Source: Streptomyces tropicalis
Lineage (GTDB): Bacteria > Actinomycetota > Actinomycetes > Streptomycetales > Streptomycetaceae
Direction of reading: 5' to 3'
NCBI RefSeq assembly: GCF_029269835.1
Contig: NZ_JARJBB010000002.1
Coordinates: 524,161 to 588,160, forward strand
Length of the DNA stretch: 64,000 nucleotides
Shown: piece after piece, positions 56,009 through 64,000 of the stretch
Layout of the letters: each line of letters begins with the position of its first letter
How positions within the stretch are numbered: the stretch's first letter is position 1
The notes under the pieces: model-generated
Told to the model about the DNA's origin: nothing
The model's input: the letters and a program-made list of their open reading frames with translations, nothing else
Database searches by the model: none
Position numbers and translations under genes: made by a program

Positions 56009-56365
56009 TCACAGCCCGAGCTGGCCGGCCAGGGACCCCGCCGAGGCGAGGACGCTCAGCAGGGACTGGGAGTCGGCGAGGAGTCGACGCAATCGGTCGC
56101 GGCGGGACGGGCCGGCCTGACCGGTGGCGGTGATCTCCTCCTCCGCCCCGGCGAGCTCGGCGTCCAGCGCCGCGGACTGCTCCGTGCCGCGCACCCGGCT
56201 CAGGTCGGCCCTCAGCTCCCGCACCGCCGCCAGCAGTTGCTCGGTCGCCTCGTCGGGCTGCCGAGCGGTGCCGTGCCGGCTCACCGCGCTGGCGTGACTG
56301 CCGATGGCGAAGGTGCTGCCCGAGACGTCGCCGATGGTCACGTTCGGCTCATGCGGACCGTTCAT
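56009..56365 (-). CDS. Small coiled-coil-like protein with N-terminal GSTFAIGSHA motif (DUF5955-like)
   Basis: 118 aa. Residues 8-24 read NVTIGDVSGSTFAIGSH, then a linker and an 80-residue helical domain: LLAAVRELRADLSRVRG, AALDAELAGAEEEITATG and RRLLADSQSLLSVLAS. That domain resembles DUF5955-type streptomycete proteins. The N-terminal motif is nearly the same as the C-terminal end of the overlapping upstream gene's product. ATG 56365 lies 17 nt inside that gene, so the two are coupled. There is no signal or helix, so it is cytosolic. Function unknown. Confidence 0.75.
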   Translation of the reverse strand: MNGPHEPNVTIGDVSGSTFAIGSHASAVSRHGTARQPDEATEQLLAAVRELRADLSRVRGTEQSAALDAELAGAEEEITATGQAGPSRRDRLRRLLADSQSLLSVLASAGSLAGQLGL

Positions 56366-58061
56366 CGCCGTCCGCTCCCTTCTGCGGCACGGTGCCGCTG
56401 CTTGCGGTGGCGTGGGAGCCGACGGCGAAGGTCGATCCCGCCACCGAGTCGATGTTCACCCCGCCGTTGCTGACGTTGACGATCTTCTGGACGAACTCGC
56501 CGGTCAGGTAGCCCGCGTCGGCGAGCGCCGTGCGCACGCCATGTGCGATGCGGTCCTGCACGGCGCGCAGGTAGCGGTCGACGTCCATCGCCTGGAACAG
56601 CGACGCGCTCGGCGCCGCGCCCAGCTCCCGCACCGAGAGGGCAGGTCCCTCCGGCAGGGCACCGGCGTTGCCGGCGGTGAGCATGCGCCAGCCGAAGACG
56701 GCCACCCGGCCGAAGTCGAGCAGGGCCACACCCGAGGACCGCGGCACCCGGGACAGGGCGTCGGCGGCCTTGCCCAGCAGGTTGTTGCGGTTGTAGCGGT
56801 GAGCCGTGCGGTCGGCCTCCTTGAACGCCTCGTGCACCGGCGCCAGCACGTGCGGGGCGACCTCCAGCATCAGCATCCGGCCCTGGGTGTGCACGCGGAC
56901 GAAGACGCTGACGACCAGCTCCTCCCCCCAGCCGCCGATGCGGACGCGCAGGAAGTGCCGCCGCTTCTCGGCTCCTTCCTCCACGGCGCGCGCCCGGTGG
57001 TCCTCGAAGGCCTGCGGATGGTACGGGGCGTCCTCGCGGCGCAGCAGCCCCTCCACGGGGAGGAAGACGCATTCGTCGATCTCCAGCCGGCACAACCGGT
57101 CGCGCACCGGGTACTCGGCGGTCGCGGCGGACTCGCGGAGCTGCTCCAGCAACGGGCGGACGGTCTCCAGCACGGCCCTGTTGCTCAGCGGGCGCTGCTC
57201 CTTCATGCCGTCCGGGCGCAGCTCCACGGCGAGCACCCAGGTGTCGTACGCGATGCCGGCCCCGCAGAAGGGGCGGGCCTCGTGGTACATGACGAGGCTC
57301 TGGTGCTGTTCGGTGCGGATGCGCGCGGCCATGCGCCGGAACCGTTCCGACTCCACCTGGTGGGCGGGGTCCCCGGCGGCGTCCGGGAAGCGGTCCGAGG
57401 AGAGTTCCGCGGCCAGCGACCGGGCGACCTGGCCGCGATGGGCGGCGAGGCAGACGGCGATGAGCGCGAGGACGGCGAGTGCGATCCAGGCCTGCACGGC
57501 GTCGACCGAGGCGGACGGGCCGAACGCACCGGCCGGGCCGCTGAACGAGGCATCGGAAGGGGTGCCGAGCGGCATCGTCGAGTCGTCGCCGGCGCCGAAC
57601 GCGATCATCACGGTGAAGATCAGCAGAAGGGCCAGGCCGGTGCGGCCGTACCAGCGCAGGAGCCAGGCGGGCACCCGACGGTACAGGGGCGGGTTCTCGC
57701 TCCGTCCCCGGACCAGCGGGGCGAGGGCGAGCAGCAGGCCGAGCCCGGCGAAGACGGCCGCCCACCCCTCGGTGAGCGCGGCGCCCACGACCCAGAGCCC
57801 GAGGACCGCTCCTCCCCAGGCGAGCTCCAGGCGCCGGGCGCGCAGGGCGTGGGCCAGGACGCGGGCGGCGTCGAAGCCGAGCGAGGGGGCGACGATGCGC
57901 TGCTCGTTCAGGTACAGCTCGTCGATGACCCGGTCCCGGTAGGCGGCATCGACGTAGGTCCCCGCGCTCAGCAGCCGGGTCGCCTCGCTGGCATACGGCG
58001 GTGTCGCCGTGGCCGCGGCGTGGGCCGGCTGCGTCTGCTGCGGCACGTGTGCGGCGCTCAC
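56349..58061 (-). CDS. Multi-spanning membrane protein ending in a GSTFAVGSHA motif
   Basis: About 570 aa. A short cytosolic N-part (YVDAAYRDRVIDELYLNEQR), two helices (LELAWGGAVLGLWVVGAAL; WAAVFAGLGLLLALAPLV), one at ~150 and one at ~210 precede a ~300-residue soluble domain. The soluble part contains ARPFCGAGIAYDTWVLAVEL and HFLRVRIGGWGEELVVSVFV, similar to uncharacterised streptomycete membrane proteins. The extreme C-terminus SVAGSTFAVGSHATASS matches the start of the next gene product. GTG 58061 has GGGGGA upstream; ATG 58067 and 58085 are alternatives. Function unknown; the tail suggests pairing with the downstream protein. Confidence 0.78.
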   Translation of the reverse strand: MSAAHVPQQTQPAHAAATATPPYASEATRLLSAGTYVDAAYRDRVIDELYLNEQRIVAPSLGFDAARVLAHALRARRLELAWGGAVLGLWVVGAALTEGWAAVFAGLGLLLALAPLVRGRSENPPLYRRVPAWLLRWYGRTGLALLLIFTVMIAFGAGDDSTMPLGTPSDASFSGPAGAFGPSASVDAVQAWIALAVLALIAVCLAAHRGQVARSLAAELSSDRFPDAAGDPAHQVESERFRRMAARIRTEQHQSLVMYHEARPFCGAGIAYDTWVLAVELRPDGMKEQRPLSNRAVLETVRPLLEQLRESAATAEYPVRDRLCRLEIDECVFLPVEGLLRREDAPYHPQAFEDHRARAVEEGAEKRRHFLRVRIGGWGEELVVSVFVRVHTQGRMLMLEVAPHVLAPVHEAFKEADRTAHRYNRNNLLGKAADALSRVPRSSGVALLDFGRVAVFGWRMLTAGNAGALPEGPALSVRELGAAPSASLFQAMDVDRYLRAVQDRIAHGVRTALADAGYLTGEFVQKIVNVSNGGVNIDSVAGSTFAVGSHATASSGTVPQKGADGDERSA

Positions 58062-58196
58062 GCCCATCCCCCGTTGATCGAACATGCTTGCAGCGCAAAG
58101 AATATGATGGATCATCAGCATAGAGGTGTGCATGGGGCACCGGTAGCGGAACCCAGCTGCACTGCGCTCGACCGGACGCTCTCGTGAGGGACGGTC

Positions 58197-59414
58197 TCAG
58201 CCGCCGCACCGGCCGCCCGGAGGGCAGAAGGACGCCAGGGCCGTGGCCAGCGGGGTGCTCAGCTCGTCCGGGGAGAGGGTCTCCGGGCCGCCGGCGCGGA
58301 TCGCGTAGAGGGTGCCGTCGGCGGCCCGGAAGCGGTGGTCGATCACCCGGCGGGCGCCCAGGCCCGGGTCGTCGTAGCGGTAGGTGATCTCGGACCAGGA
58401 CGACGACGCGTCGCGGGACAGCGCCTGGTAGCCGGGCTGGCGGGCGAAGCCGTAGCCGGGGTCGTTCTCGGCGAGGTCCAGGGAGGCGGCCGGAGAGTCC
58501 TCGGCGAGCGCGAAGATCTGGAGGCGGCGGCCGCCGTCCGGCGCGTCCCAGGTGACGACCGGGGCCTTCTCCCCCTCCTTCTGCCGCCGGGTCCAGCCCG
58601 TGGGCACGTCGAGCGTGTAGCCCAGGGGGTCGCGCACGCGGCGGTACCCGTCCGGCACGGACCCGGTGACCGGGGAGGCCGCGTCGGTGCGGTCCGACGG
58701 GGACGCGGGCGCCGGCGCGGCCCCGGGCGCCGCCGGCCCTGCGTCGCCGCCCGCCGTGGCGGTGACCGGGACGGTGGCCGGGGTGGCCGCCGGGGCGCTC
58801 ACCACCGGGGCCGCGCCCGTACCGGTGCCGACGTGGCCGCGGGCGACGTACCAGACCCCGGCGCCCGCGCCCCCGCCCACCAGTGCGGTGACGGCGAACG
58901 CGGCCAGCAGACGGCCCACGCGGCCGCCTCCGGGAGCGGTCGGCGGGGCGTACCCGGGAGCGGGGGCCGGGGTGTGCCCGGTGAATCCGGGGGCCCCGGC
59001 GTGCCCGGGAGCGGATGCGGGTGCGTGCCCGGGGGCGGCCGGGGCGGCGGCCCAGCCGGGCGGGAGCGGTGCCGGGGCCGGCATACGGCCTCCCGGCCCA
59101 CCGCCTCCCGGCGTCCCCGCCGCCGCTCCGGGGGCGGGCGCCCCGGACGGACCCCAGGGGGGCGCGGCGGGCGGCCACGGCGCGTGGGGGACGGCGGGGT
59201 CCGGGCCGGTGCCGCGCCGGGGCGCGGCGGCGGCACCCGGGGGCGGGGGCGCGGCGGCCCGAGGCGGCGGCAGGGGCGTCGTCCGTGTCGGGGCGGACGC
59301 CCAGGGCGGCTGCTCCGCGTCCCGCTCGGGCACGGCCTCCGCCGTCCCGGCCCGCTCCCCGCCCGGCTCGTCCTCCGGCGCGGGACCGGAGCCGTGCCCG
59401 TACTCGTCCTTCAT
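58197..59414 (-). CDS. Membrane-anchored hypothetical protein, paralogue B
   Basis: 405 aa. A long Pro/Ala/Gly-rich N-part (~190 residues) leads to one helix (LLAAFAVTALVGGGAGAGVWYV) and an outer domain: VPDGYRRVRDPLGYTLDVPTG, RRLQIFALAEDSPAA and FRAADGTLYAIRAGG, ending FCPPGGRCGG. It has the same layout as the protein at 55054-55944. The two bracket the motif-sharing pair. ATG 59414 has GGGGGG upstream. Confidence 0.78.
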   Translation of the reverse strand: MKDEYGHGSGPAPEDEPGGERAGTAEAVPERDAEQPPWASAPTRTTPLPPPRAAAPPPPGAAAAPRRGTGPDPAVPHAPWPPAAPPWGPSGAPAPGAAAGTPGGGGPGGRMPAPAPLPPGWAAAPAAPGHAPASAPGHAGAPGFTGHTPAPAPGYAPPTAPGGGRVGRLLAAFAVTALVGGGAGAGVWYVARGHVGTGTGAAPVVSAPAATPATVPVTATAGGDAGPAAPGAAPAPASPSDRTDAASPVTGSVPDGYRRVRDPLGYTLDVPTGWTRRQKEGEKAPVVTWDAPDGGRRLQIFALAEDSPAASLDLAENDPGYGFARQPGYQALSRDASSSWSEITYRYDDPGLGARRVIDHRFRAADGTLYAIRAGGPETLSPDELSTPLATALASFCPPGGRCGG

Positions 59415-59475
59415 CGCGAACCCCCCGAAGTCACCCTGTTGGGTACCGCTCCCGACGGTAGCGTCAAAAACACGC

Positions 59476-59515
59476 CACAGGCCCCGTTCCGGACAGAACC
59501 GGAACGGGGCCTGTG
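59476..59515 (-). terminator. Terminator of mdh
   Basis: Perfect 17-bp stem (CACAGGCCCCGTTCCGG and complement) with a 6-nt loop, 58 bp past the mdh stop, followed on the mdh strand by a short T-rich run. Confidence 0.9.
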
Positions 59516-59572
59516 CGATCCGCGGCGCCGCCGCCGGGGCGGGGTGCCGGTCGGGACCGGGGTGACGGTGCG

Positions 59573-60712
<1,140 letters not shown>

Positions 60713-60790
60713 CTATCGCGCATCCGGCATCCGGGACCGCCCGCCCCGTGTGGCCCGTCCCACAGAGTGACGGCGGCCCTACAAACAGGC

Positions 60791-60829
60791 GGCGGCCGCC
60801 CGTCCACCGAGGGGACGAGGGCGGCCGCC
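60791..60829 (-). terminator. Terminator after the HTH-DUF2690 gene
   Basis: GGCGGCCGCCC and its complement form an 11-bp stem around a 17-nt region that can itself pair (GTCC/GGAC), ~110 bp past the stop at 60941. Confidence 0.65.
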
Positions 60830-60940
60830 ATGGGGGGGTTGCCGGAGAACCGGACTCCCGTGGGGGTACTCCTCCCCTGCCCCGAACCGGGGACGTCATG
60901 CCGGCCTCCGCGACATGTTCACGGGACACCCCCGTGACGC

Positions 60941-62707
60941 CTACCGGGTGCACCCCGTCTGCCCGGCCGCCAGGGTCGCGCAGGCCCTGGCCGCGGTCGC
61001 GTTCGGTACGGCGATCATCGGCGTGTACGCGATGGTGTCCCCCGCCGACGTGATCGTGCCGCTCTGCCTGCGCGCGCCGACACGGACCTGGACCTCGTCG
61101 CCCGGGACGGCCCGGGTGATCCGGCCCCAGGCGGCACCGCAGGTCTTGCTGTAGCGGACCTCCACGACGGTCGTGCCGACGGTGGCGCTCGCCGTCGTGG
61201 TCACGAACTCGCCGCTGCAGCCCATGTGTTCGGCATCCTTTCCGGTACACCCCGCGCCGCTGCACTTGACGCCGGGCGGCAGGTCCACAGCGGCGCTCGC
61301 GGCGGCCCGCGGCGGCTTCCCCGTCCCGCCGGCCCGCCCGCCGCCGGTGCCGCCCGTGAAGTAGAGGACCAGGCCCATCACGAGGGACGCGGTGACCAGC
61401 CCCGCGAAGAACATCAGCACCTGCTGCCTGCGGGCCTCCTTCGGCCCGATGCCGGGGGCCTGCTGGGGCGGTTGGGCCTGCTGGGGCGGTTGGGCCTGCT
61501 GGGGCGGTTGCGTACGGCGGTCCGGCGGCTGCGGGGAGGAGGCCGGTGCGGACTGCGGGGACCGCGGGTTCTGCGGGGTGGCGCACGGGCCGGGGGCAGC
61601 AGGGGTGCGGGCGGTTCCCTCGGGTCCGGTGGCGGAACCCGCGGTGGCCCCGGCGCCCGTTCCGGGGGTGCGGCGACCGGACGGGGAGGGTCCCCGGTAT
61701 CCCTGAAGGCCCCACGAGTTGCGCACCTGCGGGGTGGAGCCGGAATCGGAGGCGGAACCGGTGGTGGCCTCCTCGCCGGGATCGGCCTCGGGGCCGGACG
61801 CGGACGGGGCGCCGGGGCCGGAGCGGGCGTCGCGTGCGGAGCCGGCCTCGCGTGCGGAGCCGGCCTCGTCCTCCGCGTCGGCGGCGGGACGCGAGGTCCC
61901 ACGCGACACGGAGCCTGCGGTGCGGCCCCCGGAGTCCGCGGCGGTACGGGTGCCGCCGGAACGGGAGTCGGCCGCGGAGTCGGACGCGGGGGCGCCACCG
62001 GAGCCGGACTCGAAACCGGAAGCGGTACGGGAACGGGCCGCACCGGGACCCGGACGGGACCCCCTGCCGGTTCCGTCGCCGCCGTCGGTGTCGGTGCCGG
62101 TGCCGCCGTCGGTGCCGCCGTCGGCGTCGGCAGCGGAGACCCCGGCACCCGGGGCCGTGCCGGACGGCGCGCCGGGCGAGGGCACGCCGTCGCGGACGTC
62201 CGCCTCGGCCGCCGTCGGCTGCGCGGGCACCGCGGGAGCGAAGGAGGCGGGGCCGGGCGGGGCGGGCGGTCCCGCGTCGGACGGGCCCGCGTCCCGGGGC
62301 GCCGGCGTGGTGCCGGCGCCCCTGCGGGAGGCACCCCCGCTCCGGCCCCCGGTGGCGGCCGCCTCGACGGGGTCCGCGAGCGCGGCGCGCGCCTGGGAGA
62401 TCCGGATCGCCTCCATGGTCCGGTCGTGACGCGACTCGGAACGGCTCCAGGACCGTTCGGCCAGCTCCCACAGGGTGATGAGGTGGACCGGCGCGGTGCC
62501 GGTCAGCTCGGCCAGGGCCACGACCGCGCCCTTGGGCGCCAGCAGCCCGCCGTTGAGGTAGCGCTCCCAGGACACCTTCCCGTAGCCCGTGCGGTCGGCG
62601 AGCGCGCCGACGCTCAGGCCGCCGCGGTCCACGAGCCTGCGCAAGTGGCTGACGAACTCCTCGACCTGCGGGTCGAGTTCGTCCGGCAGGGCCTTCCAAC
62701 GAGGCAT
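60941..62707 (-). CDS. Membrane-anchored XRE-type HTH protein with extracytoplasmic DUF2690 domain
   Basis: 588 aa. The N-terminal HTH is LVDRGGLSVGALADRTGYGK with SWERYLNGGLLAPK. A ~300-residue low-complexity linker includes three QPPQQA repeats. One helix (LMFFAGLVTASLVMGLVLYF) follows, then a ~140-residue outer domain with GVKCSGAGCTGKDAEHMGC and VEVRYSKTCGAAWGRITRA, typical of DUF2690 and probably disulfide-linked. It could pass an outside signal to DNA. ATG 62707 has GGGGGA upstream. Confidence 0.85.
   Translation of the reverse strand: MPRWKALPDELDPQVEEFVSHLRRLVDRGGLSVGALADRTGYGKVSWERYLNGGLLAPKGAVVALAELTGTAPVHLITLWELAERSWSRSESRHDRTMEAIRISQARAALADPVEAAATGGRSGGASRRGAGTTPAPRDAGPSDAGPPAPPGPASFAPAVPAQPTAAEADVRDGVPSPGAPSGTAPGAGVSAADADGGTDGGTGTDTDGGDGTGRGSRPGPGAARSRTASGFESGSGGAPASDSAADSRSGGTRTAADSGGRTAGSVSRGTSRPAADAEDEAGSAREAGSARDARSGPGAPSASGPEADPGEEATTGSASDSGSTPQVRNSWGLQGYRGPSPSGRRTPGTGAGATAGSATGPEGTARTPAAPGPCATPQNPRSPQSAPASSPQPPDRRTQPPQQAQPPQQAQPPQQAPGIGPKEARRQQVLMFFAGLVTASLVMGLVLYFTGGTGGGRAGGTGKPPRAAASAAVDLPPGVKCSGAGCTGKDAEHMGCSGEFVTTTASATVGTTVVEVRYSKTCGAAWGRITRAVPGDEVQVRVGARRQSGTITSAGDTIAYTPMIAVPNATAARACATLAAGQTGCTR
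61461..61514. repeat. 18-bp in-frame tandem repeat in the linker
   Basis: Three units of TGCTGGGGCGGTTGGGCC encode QPPQQA repeats in the protein linker. The copy number may vary between strains. Confidence 0.85.
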
Positions 62708-62968
62708 CGCTCCCCCTCTTTCCCCCGGCAGTGCGTGTGTTCCCCGCGCGTGGCTCCCGCGCCGCGTCCCCGGTGTGGCTACCCACGGGGATGCTCCGGG
62801 CCAGGATCCCAGTTCCCGGGGCGGGGGCGCACGGGAGCACGGGGGCCGGAGTGTGCGCCGGTGCGCACCTCCCGGTCCGGCGCCCAGTGTCCCACCAGGG
62901 GCGTCGGCACCGGAGGGCGGTCCCGGCCCCGTCCCGTCGCCTCGCGCGGCCGTACCGAGGCGCGAGGG

Positions 62969-63481
62969 TCAGCCGAACGCGACGGCGCCGACGACGGCGA
63001 GGAGGAGCACCGCGACCAGCAGCAGGAGCGCCCACAGCAGCAGGCGCCCGGTCGGTGCGGCCGCCGGCTCCGGCTCCGGGCGGTCCCACCAGGGGACGGT
63101 CGGGTCGTCCTCGTAGGCCCCGTGGCCCCTGCCCGCCCCCGGAGCGGTGCCGGGGGGAGCGGCGGGGGCCTCCGCCGGGGACGGCCGGGGCGGCTCGGTC
63201 ACCGGGCGGGGCCATGCCTGGACGGCCATCTCCCAGCGCAGGGCGTGCCGTTCGGCGTCCGCACCGGCCAGTCCCGCGACCCGGCACAGGGCGGCGACGG
63301 CCTGCCGGGGCGGGGGCTGGGTGGCGTTGAGGTACCGCTGCCAGGAGGACTTGCTGTAGGCCGTGCGGGCACCGAGTGCGACGAGGCTGAGGCCGGTGCT
63401 GTCCTTGAGGTGCCGCAGCTGCTCCACGAAGTGCCGCACCTCCGGCGGCAGATCGTCCGGCAGCGGCTGCCAGGCGCCCAT
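62969..63481 (-). CDS. Tail-anchored XRE-type HTH protein
   Basis: 170 aa. The N-terminal HTH (LKDSTGLSLVALGARTAYSK, SWQRYLNATQPPPRQAV) is a paralogue of the neighbour's. A Pro-rich linker and a C-terminal helix (LLLWALLLLVAVLLLAVVGA) with no outer domain follow. It therefore keeps DNA-binding at the membrane. ATG 63481 has GGAGGT 5 nt upstream. Target unknown. Confidence 0.82.
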   Translation of the reverse strand: MGAWQPLPDDLPPEVRHFVEQLRHLKDSTGLSLVALGARTAYSKSSWQRYLNATQPPPRQAVAALCRVAGLAGADAERHALRWEMAVQAWPRPVTEPPRPSPAEAPAAPPGTAPGAGRGHGAYEDDPTVPWWDRPEPEPAAAPTGRLLLWALLLLVAVLLLAVVGAVAFG

Positions 63482-63744
63482 CGCTCACCTCCACGGCGTC
63501 CCTCGCGTTCCCGCTCACAGCGAGTGACGACAGCGGCGGCGGTTCGGTTCCCGCGCGCGGGACCGGGCGGTGCGGCGGGCCCGGGTGGGGGGCCCGTGCG
63601 GGGTGCCCCGCGGGGGTGTCCGCCAGGCGCGGCGGCGGCTGTGGCAGAGCGCGGACACCGTGGCGGAACGGTCACTTCCGTGCCACAGCGCACGGACAGC
63701 CGTTGAACAGGCCGTTCCCGGTGAGCAGAGTGTGTTCCCGGCGA

Positions 63745-63778
63745 CGGCCCGTCCTTACTCGGGGGAGAGGACGGGCCG
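63745..63778. terminator. Hairpin, terminator-like
   Basis: CGGCCCGTCCT and its complement form an 11-bp stem with a 12-nt loop, between the HTH gene promoter region and the right-edge repeats. It probably ends a transcript entering from outside the window. Confidence 0.55.
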
Positions 63779-63817
63779 CCGTCGGTGCCCCGCAGGGGGG
63801 CGACGTGCCTGGGTGCT

Positions 63818-63903
63818 GTGACCGAGAAGGTTCACCGGCCCGCGGCGCCCGGCACGCCTTTCGGGCCACGGCACTAGTGCTGTGGCCGGAAAGGTGTGCC
63901 GGG
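63818..63903. repeat. Long imperfect palindrome and direct repeat
   Basis: 63848-63903 is a 28-bp-arm inverted repeat centred on ACTAGT with three non-matching positions, two of them G-U type. A 24-bp block, GCTGTGNCCGNNAAGGT, occurs at 63818 and again at 63879. Such nested repeats suggest a repetitive or mobile-derived element. Confidence 0.65.
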
Positions 63904-64000
63904 ATGCTCGCGGCGTCCGGTGCTGGGGGCACCTCCCACGCCGTTCAGGCTGTGGGGGAGCATCGCAAGGCGGAGCGTCGCCCGCGTACTGGATGTACTC

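Larger units (their letters stand above)
63482..64000. other. Non-coding right end with hairpins and repeats
   Basis: No supported gene. It contains the promoter side of the HTH gene, a hairpin at 63745-63778, and a repeat-rich stretch (63818-63903 and 63933-63960). The last ~40 bp read like a streptomycete repeated sequence I have seen but cannot name. Confidence 0.5.

Noticed and set aside
61461..61514. Short tandem repeats as a CRISPR-like array
   Set aside because: The 18-bp units are contiguous without spacers and encode an in-frame QPPQQA protein repeat.

Overview
The window reads as chromosomal DNA of a Streptomyces or very close relative. It has very high GC, strong third-position GC bias, many GTG starts, ECF sigma factors, DUF397/DUF5753 and DUF2690 relics, an sdhCDAB operon, and a gene called SCO4848-family in S. 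coelicolor. From memory, the gene order matches the S. coelicolor SCO4827 (mdh) to SCO4886 stretch in inverted orientation. That is a recollection, not a search.

Layout. 0-4.3 kb: 5' end of a nucleoside-type ABC ATPase, two duplicated BMP-family lipoproteins and an M20 amidohydrolase. A common palindrome lies upstream of all three transporter genes. 4.3-5.5 kb: a gene graveyard with Rpn-nuclease-like, DUF5753 and DUF397 remnants. 5.5-14.3 kb: a divergent cell-wall glycopolymer cluster of the Kdn/teichulosonic-acid type. It holds a NeuB-like synthase, a fused CMP-sugar synthetase/HAD phosphatase, four glycosyltransferase-type proteins and a membrane acyltransferase. 14.4-16.7 kb: a LysE exporter and a methylmalonyl-CoA-mutase-type large subunit. 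17.5-21 kb: two paralogous ECF sigma modules; the partner gene of the second looks frameshifted. 21-24.6 kb: two unknown genes, a GH20 hexosaminidase and an atypical OHCU-decarboxylase-like protein. 24.8-28.2 kb: sdhCDAB with a strong terminator. 28.4-30.6 kb: a glyoxalase-like protein, then a small TetR-linked operon behind two clear operators. 30.8-38 kb: an orphan peptide-binding protein, a metallophosphoesterase, an SCO4848-type protein, a D-Ala-D-Ala carboxypeptidase, a YihY/BrkB protein, a DprE2-like SDR and a 2'-5' RNA ligase. 38-42.2 kb: trpS, glyA with a ZTP riboswitch, and an ornithine aminotransferase. 42.2-47.6 kb: a YgiB/YgiC-like pair, an EamA-type transporter, and a MocR regulator divergent from an AhpD-like/PEP-mutase-like pair. 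47.6-54.7 kb: one five-gene operon that imports choline or betaine (fused permease, ATPase, binding protein) and oxidises choline to glycine betaine (choline-oxidase-like flavoenzyme, betaine-aldehyde dehydrogenase). 55-59.4 kb: two paralogous membrane-anchored proteins bracketing two overlapping genes that share a short Gly/Ser-rich motif. 59.6-63.5 kb: mdh and two membrane-anchored helix-turn-helix proteins. 63.5-64 kb: non-coding repeats.

The best candidate for an undescribed system is 55-59.4 kb. A multi-spanning membrane protein ends in, and the overlapping downstream small protein begins with, nearly the same SGSTFA(I/V)GSHA motif. Adjacent genes sharing a terminal motif in this way recall bacterial amyloid-signalling pairs, but this is inference only.
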